In this document: positions 40,625 to 44,054 of the stretch, piece by piece | How positions within the stretch are numbered: the first letter of the stretch is position 1 | Layout: each line of letters begins with the position of its first letter | Made by a program: the position numbers and the translations under genes | NCBI GenBank assembly: GCA_001771065.1 | Contig: MESQ01000083.1 | Span: 1-44,054, forward strand | DNA: 44,054 nt | Direction: 5' to 3' | DNA from: Burkholderiales bacterium RIFOXYD12_FULL_59_19 | GTDB lineage: Bacteria > Pseudomonadota > Gammaproteobacteria > Burkholderiales > Burkholderiaceae_C | The notes under the pieces: generated by a model | The model's input: the letters and a program-made list of their open reading frames with translations, nothing else | Told to the model about the DNA's origin: nothing | Databases searched by the model: none

Positions 40625-40800
40625 TCGCTGATCATTACAATTGACATAGCTTCTCCAGGACAAAAGCAGGACAAAACTTTGCAGGAATGCGATGTTTTTG
40701 ACGGACTTTGTTTTGGTCTTTTTTTCCGCTGCCAGCTGTGCGTCGGACACCTCAACGATGCCCACATTGGGCTCGATGGTGCAAGTGGGTTGTTGATTCA
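40625..40800. repeat. Right copy of long direct repeat
   Basis: It aligns over its whole length with the two blocks at 30838-30870 and 31032-31176, uninterrupted here. Its right half, read on the minus strand, is a ychF-like coding fragment. It ends 12 bases before the ychF start codon. Confidence 0.75.
40743..40783 (-). pseudogene. Reversed ychF fragment
   Basis: On the minus strand this codes for [12 protein letters not shown] followed by SDAQL, against [17 protein letters not shown] in the real YchF. It therefore forms an inverted repeat with about 40909-40949 inside ychF. The differences in the shared [12 protein letters not shown] part are mainly at third codon positions, so this is a diverged copy and not a recent duplicate. 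Confidence 0.75.
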
Positions 40801-40812
40801 TAAGGATATTTC

Positions 40813-41898
40813 ATGAAATGTGGCATCGTGGGCTTGCCCAACGTCGGTAAATCGACCCTGTTCAACGCGCTGACCAAGGCGGGCATTGCGGCTGAGAACT
40901 ACCCCTTTTGCACCATCGAGCCCAATGTGGGCATTGTCGAAGTGCCCGACACCCGGCTCGACGCGCTGTCAGCCATCGTGAATCCGCAAAAGGTGCAACG
41001 CGCCATTGTCGAGTTTGTCGATATTGCTGGCCTGGTGGCCGGTGCCAGCACGGGTGAGGGCTTGGGCAACAAGTTTTTGGCGCACATTCGTGAAACCGAC
41101 GCCATCATCAATGTGGTGCGCTGCTTTGAAGACACCAATGTGATCCATGTGGCCGGCAAGGTCGACCCGATTGACGACATCGAAGTGATCCAGACCGAGT
41201 TGTGCCTGGCGGACTTGGCGGCCGTGGAAAAAGCCCTGCACCGTGTCACCAAGCTGGCGCGCTCAGGCGACAAAGAATCTATCAAGCTGGTTGCGATTCT
41301 GGAAAAGTGCCAGCTCGCCTTGAACGAAGCCAAACCGGTGCGTACGCTCGATTTCACCAAGGAAGAGTTGCCGCTGCTCAAGCAGTTCTTCCTGATCACC
41401 GCCAAGCCGGCCATGTTTGTCGCCAATGTGGCTGAAGACGGCTTTGAGAACAACCCGTTTCTGGACCGTCTGACGGCTTATGCCACGGCCCAGAATGCAC
41501 CGGTGGTGGCCATTAGCGCCAAGCTGGAAGCCGAAATGGCCGAGATGAGCGACGAAGACCGCCTGATGTTTTTGGAAGAACTCGGCCTGCACGAGCCGGG
41601 CTTGAACCGCCTGATTCGTTCGGCCTACAAACTGCTGGGCTTGCAAACTTACTTCACCGCTGGTGTCAAGGAAGTGCGTGCCTGGACCATCCATGTGGGC
41701 GACACCGGGCCGCAGGCGGCGGGCGTGATCCACACTGATTTCGAGAAGGGTTACATCCGTGCCCAGACCATTGCCTATGAAGACTTCATTGCCTTCAAGG
41801 GTGAGCAGGGCGCCAAGGACGCCGGCAAGATGCGCGCCGAAGGCAAGGACTACGTGGTCAAGGACGGCGACGTGATGAACTTCTTGTTCAGCTCGTGA
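40813..41898 (+). CDS. ychF: Ribosome-binding ATPase YchF
   Basis: The 361-residue Obg-family protein hydrolyses ATP in preference to GTP, binds the ribosome and is linked to oxidative-stress responses. Motifs are [20 protein letters not shown] (P-loop), [32 protein letters not shown] (switch and G3) and the C-terminal TGS domain ([40 protein letters not shown]). It ends [15 protein letters not shown]. Length is about two residues short of the E. coli protein. The ATG follows AAGGATA. The upstream DNA contains a reversed fragment of this same gene, which may affect its leader. Confidence 0.96.
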   Translation: MKCGIVGLPNVGKSTLFNALTKAGIAAENYPFCTIEPNVGIVEVPDTRLDALSAIVNPQKVQRAIVEFVDIAGLVAGASTGEGLGNKFLAHIRETDAIINVVRCFEDTNVIHVAGKVDPIDDIEVIQTELCLADLAAVEKALHRVTKLARSGDKESIKLVAILEKCQLALNEAKPVRTLDFTKEELPLLKQFFLITAKPAMFVANVAEDGFENNPFLDRLTAYATAQNAPVVAISAKLEAEMAEMSDEDRLMFLEELGLHEPGLNRLIRSAYKLLGLQTYFTAGVKEVRAWTIHVGDTGPQAAGVIHTDFEKGYIRAQTIAYEDFIAFKGEQGAKDAGKMRAEGKDYVVKDGDVMNFLFSS

Positions 41899-41907
41899 CA
41901 CCACTGT

Positions 41908-42378
41908 CTAGCCGCCAAAAGCCCCCATCAACGCGGCCGTCATGGTGATGTAGCGGGCGCATTTGCCGATGGCCATGTAACCCAGGCAAGGCCAAAACGG
42001 CAACTTTAGCCAACCTGCCACCGCGCACAGGGGATCGCCCACAATGGGCAGCCAGGTCAGCAGGCAGGCCTTGGGGCCGAGCCGCTCCAGCCAGGCCACC
42101 GCGCGCAGGTGGTGTTTTGAGTGCTGGTATTTGTCCACCACCTTGTGCGACGCCAGCCCCATCCACCATGTGACAGCACCGCCCAGTGTGTTGCCAATGG
42201 TGGCCACGGCGATGGCCGGCCAGAACAGTGACGGATTGAGTTCCACCAGACCGAACACCACTGGCTCCGACCCCAGGGGCAGCAGGGTGGCCGACACGAA
42301 CGACACCACAAAAACGCTGCTGAGTCCGAATTTGGGCAGCGCCAGCAGGGTGAGAAGGTGATCGATCCAGAGTTCCAT
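41908..42378 (-). CDS. YqaA-type (SNARE-associated/DedA-like) membrane protein
   Basis: The 156-residue inner-membrane protein has four to five hydrophobic segments. The family features are FVSATLLPLGSEPVVFGLV, IGNTLGGAVTWWMG, and KACLLTWLPIVGDPLCAVAGWLKL with the conserved GDPL. FWPCLGYMAIGKCARYITM completes it. YqaA proteins are related to DedA flippase-like proteins; the substrate is unknown. The ATG at 42378 opens at the divergent gap with dusB. It converges with ychF with only 9 bases between stop codons. Confidence 0.88.
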   Translation of the reverse strand: MELWIDHLLTLLALPKFGLSSVFVVSFVSATLLPLGSEPVVFGLVELNPSLFWPAIAVATIGNTLGGAVTWWMGLASHKVVDKYQHSKHHLRAVAWLERLGPKACLLTWLPIVGDPLCAVAGWLKLPFWPCLGYMAIGKCARYITMTAALMGAFGG

Positions 42379-42531
42379 GGGTGTCGCAGTATAGTTTTTG
42401 CAGGGTGTCCGCCGACATCGGTGTTTATTTCATTTGCTGAAATTTTGGGCAGCTAGAATCGCGCATCCCCTGACCTATTTTTTGCTTCCAGTGATCCGCT
42501 GGTATTTTTCGTTTGCTTTGAACACGTTCGC

Positions 42532-43590
42532 ATGAACATCGGCCCCTACCTGTTGCCCAACACCTGTTTAGTCGCCCCCATGGCGGGGGTGACGGATCGG
42601 CCGTTTCGCCAGCTGTGCAAGCGTTTGGGTGCGGGTTACGCGGTGAGCGAGATGGTGACCAGTCGGCCCGATTTGATGCGTTCGCTCAAGACCTCGCAGC
42701 GCGCCAACCACGACGGCGAGCCCGGCCCCATTGCCGTGCAGATTGCCGGCACCGATGCGCCCATGATGATGGACGCCGCACGCTACAACATCGACCGGGG
42801 TGCCCAGATCATCGACATCAACATGGGCTGTCCGGCCAAAAAAGTGTGCAACAAATGGGCTGGTTCCGCCCTGATGCAGGACGAGGCGCTGACCATTCGC
42901 ATTGTGTCGGCGGTGGTGCAGGCCTGTGCCCCGCTGGGGGTACCGGTGACCCTCAAGATGCGCACCGGCTGGTGTAACACGGCCAAAAACGCGGTGCAAC
43001 TGGCACGGGCGGCCGAGTCGGCCGGCGTGCAGATGGTCACCGTGCATGGCCGCACGCGTGAACAGGGTTACCGCGGCCATGCCGAGTACGACACCATTGC
43101 GGCGGTGAAGGCCGCGTTGCGTATTCCGGTGGTGGCCAATGGTGACATCGACAGCCCGGAAAAAGCGCGCGCGGTGCTGGCAGTCACCGGTGCCGACGCC
43201 GTGATGATCGGTCGCGCCGCGCAGGGGCGGCCCTGGATTTTTCGGGAAATTGTGCATTTTTTAGCCACCGGCGAGCAACTGGCACCGCCGCTGGTGGCAG
43301 AAGTCAAGCAACTGCTGCTGGCCCATCTGCAAGACCATTACAGCCTGTATGGTGAATTCATCGGTGTGCTCAGTGCGCGCAAACACATTGGCTGGTACGT
43401 GCGGGAACTGCCCGGTGGTGAGGCCTTTCGGACCCATATGAATACCTTGCCAGATTGCCAGACGCAGTGGGCGGCGGTGGCGGAATTTTTTGACGAACTC
43501 AATACGCGTATGGATCGCCTGCCCAAGCCAGTGCGTCCGCAGCATGATCACAACCATGAATTGAATAACAAAATGGAGACCTTTCAATGA
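42532..43590 (+). CDS. dusB: tRNA-dihydrouridine synthase DusB
   Basis: The 352-residue FMN enzyme reduces uridine in the tRNA D-loop. The TIM-barrel signatures are LVAPMAGVTDRPFRQLCKRLGAGYAVSEM, IDINMGCPAKKVCNKWAGSALM with the catalytic cysteine, MVTVHGRTREQGYRGHAEY and VVANGDIDSPEKA. DAVMIGRAAQGRPWIFREI covers the phosphate-binding end. dusB-fis is the conserved gene pair of gamma- and betaproteobacteria. The stop overlaps the fis start (ATGA), coupling fis translation to dusB. A -10-like TAGAAT lies at 42454 but without a properly spaced -35. Confidence 0.96.
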   Translation: MNIGPYLLPNTCLVAPMAGVTDRPFRQLCKRLGAGYAVSEMVTSRPDLMRSLKTSQRANHDGEPGPIAVQIAGTDAPMMMDAARYNIDRGAQIIDINMGCPAKKVCNKWAGSALMQDEALTIRIVSAVVQACAPLGVPVTLKMRTGWCNTAKNAVQLARAAESAGVQMVTVHGRTREQGYRGHAEYDTIAAVKAALRIPVVANGDIDSPEKARAVLAVTGADAVMIGRAAQGRPWIFREIVHFLATGEQLAPPLVAEVKQLLLAHLQDHYSLYGEFIGVLSARKHIGWYVRELPGGEAFRTHMNTLPDCQTQWAAVAEFFDELNTRMDRLPKPVRPQHDHNHELNNKMETFQ

Positions 43591-43823
43591 AACCTTTGCA
43601 CATTGCAGACTGTGTGCGCAGCAATTTAGAGAATTACCTGACCGATTTAGGCCACAGCGAGCCCAATGGCATGTACGACATGCTGCTGGCGGTGGTAGAG
43701 AAACCCTTGCTCGAAGTGGTGATGCAGCGCGCTGACAACAACCAGTCCAAAGCGGCCCAATACCTGGGTCTGAACCGCAACACCCTGCGCAAGAAACTGC
43801 TGGAGCACAAGCTCATCGATTAA
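43587..43823 (+). CDS. fis: Fis-family nucleoid-associated regulator
   Basis: The 78-residue DNA-binding protein bends DNA and modulates rRNA and other promoters. Its C-terminal helix-turn-helix (ADNNQSKAAQYLGLNRNTLRKKLLEHKLID) is typical of Fis. It is shorter than E. coli Fis (98 residues) because the N-terminal beta-hairpin arm is reduced, which is usual for betaproteobacterial Fis. It is translated together with dusB, and purH follows 60 bases later. Confidence 0.95.
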   Translation: MKPLHIADCVRSNLENYLTDLGHSEPNGMYDMLLAVVEKPLLEVVMQRADNNQSKAAQYLGLNRNTLRKKLLEHKLID

Positions 43824-43883
43824 GCCCCGGCAAGGCGTTTGCCCAACGCAGCCGCACCGATTTCAAACTTAAAACCAAGACCC

Positions 43884-44054
43884 ATGAACGCTTTAATTTC
43901 TGTCTCCGACAAAACCGGCATTGTTGAATTTGCCCAGGCCTTGCATGCACTCGGCATCAAGCTGCTGTCCACCGGTGGCACCGCCAAATTGCTGGCTGAC
44001 CGAGGCCTGCCCGTGACCGAGGTGGCCGAAGTCACCGGTTTCCCCGAGATGCTT
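43884..44054 (+). CDS. purH: PurH, bifunctional AICAR formyltransferase/IMP cyclohydrolase (5' part)
   Basis: The first 57 codons are present, and the gene runs off the window. [56 protein letters not shown] matches the N-terminal MGS-like IMP cyclohydrolase domain of PurH, including the conserved SVSDKTGI and [11 protein letters not shown]. It catalyses the final ring closure of purine synthesis; the transformylase domain lies beyond the window. fis-purH adjacency is common in Burkholderiales. Confidence 0.93.
   Translation, partial: MNALISVSDKTGIVEFAQALHALGIKLLSTGGTAKLLADRGLPVTEVAEVTGFPEML

Noticed and set aside
42434..42459. TTGCTG/TAGAAT as dusB-fis promoter
   Set aside because: The spacing between the two boxes is only 14 bases, too short for a standard sigma-70 promoter, so I did not list it as a feature.
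1..44054. CRISPR arrays
   Set aside because: I saw no series of regularly spaced identical repeats and no cas genes in the window.

Overview
The window looks like part of a betaproteobacterial chromosome, most likely Comamonadaceae (Rhodoferax/Polaromonas-like). This rests on the housekeeping gene content and order (recO-pdxJ-acpS-nagZ, miaB-M48 peptidase, rhlE, dsbC-M61 peptidase, ychF, dusB-fis-purH) and on protein character; no database search was possible. Two or three blocks of foreign-looking DNA interrupt this backbone.

Left part (1-10.4 kb). A conspicuously AT-rich cassette (about 240-1870) encodes a small bactofilin-like beta-helix protein and a coiled-coil protein with two membrane segments. 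It lies just upstream of recO, where era is usually found. The overlapping chain recO-pdxJ-acpS follows. The DNA after acpS is an island: a 5'-truncated type III-like methyltransferase fused to the end of acpS, a higBA toxin-antitoxin pair on the opposite strand, an apparently intact Res helicase-nuclease, a broken glycosyltransferase gene, a small zinc-ribbon protein and a second HigBA/RelE-like pair. nagZ, normally next to acpS, resumes at 10.4 kb.

Middle part (10.4-21.2 kb). This is ordinary backbone: nagZ, yciH/SUI1, a DUF3820 protein, a YgjP-like metallopeptidase, miaB, an exported protein, rhlE, a DUF6172-type protein, a CAT-anticodon tRNA with its own promoter and terminator, an enoyl-CoA hydratase, an M61 peptidase, dsbC and a Ubi-type FAD monooxygenase.

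Acetone module (21.3-30.8 kb). A sigma-54-dependent activator (AcxR type) is divergent from acxA-acxB-acxC, the three subunits of ATP-dependent acetone carboxylase. A textbook -24/-12 promoter lies in the gap. The same run continues with a SecB-family chaperone paralogue and an AMP-forming acyl-CoA ligase that probably activates the product acetoacetate. Perfect or near-perfect hairpins separate acxB/acxC and acxC/secB.

GC-rich module (31.2-40.2 kb). This is visibly different in base composition. It holds a branched-chain-amino-acid-type ABC transporter (livM, H, K, F, G) with an acyl-CoA synthetase in one overlapping minus-strand operon. A PAS hybrid histidine kinase and an OmpR-type response regulator are divergent from it. 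The module is bracketed by two diverged direct repeats of about 175 bp. Each repeat carries a reversed fragment resembling the 5' part of ychF, and the left copy is interrupted by a 161-bp fold-back (MITE-like) element. The backbone then returns with ychF, a YqaA-type membrane protein, dusB, fis and the start of purH.
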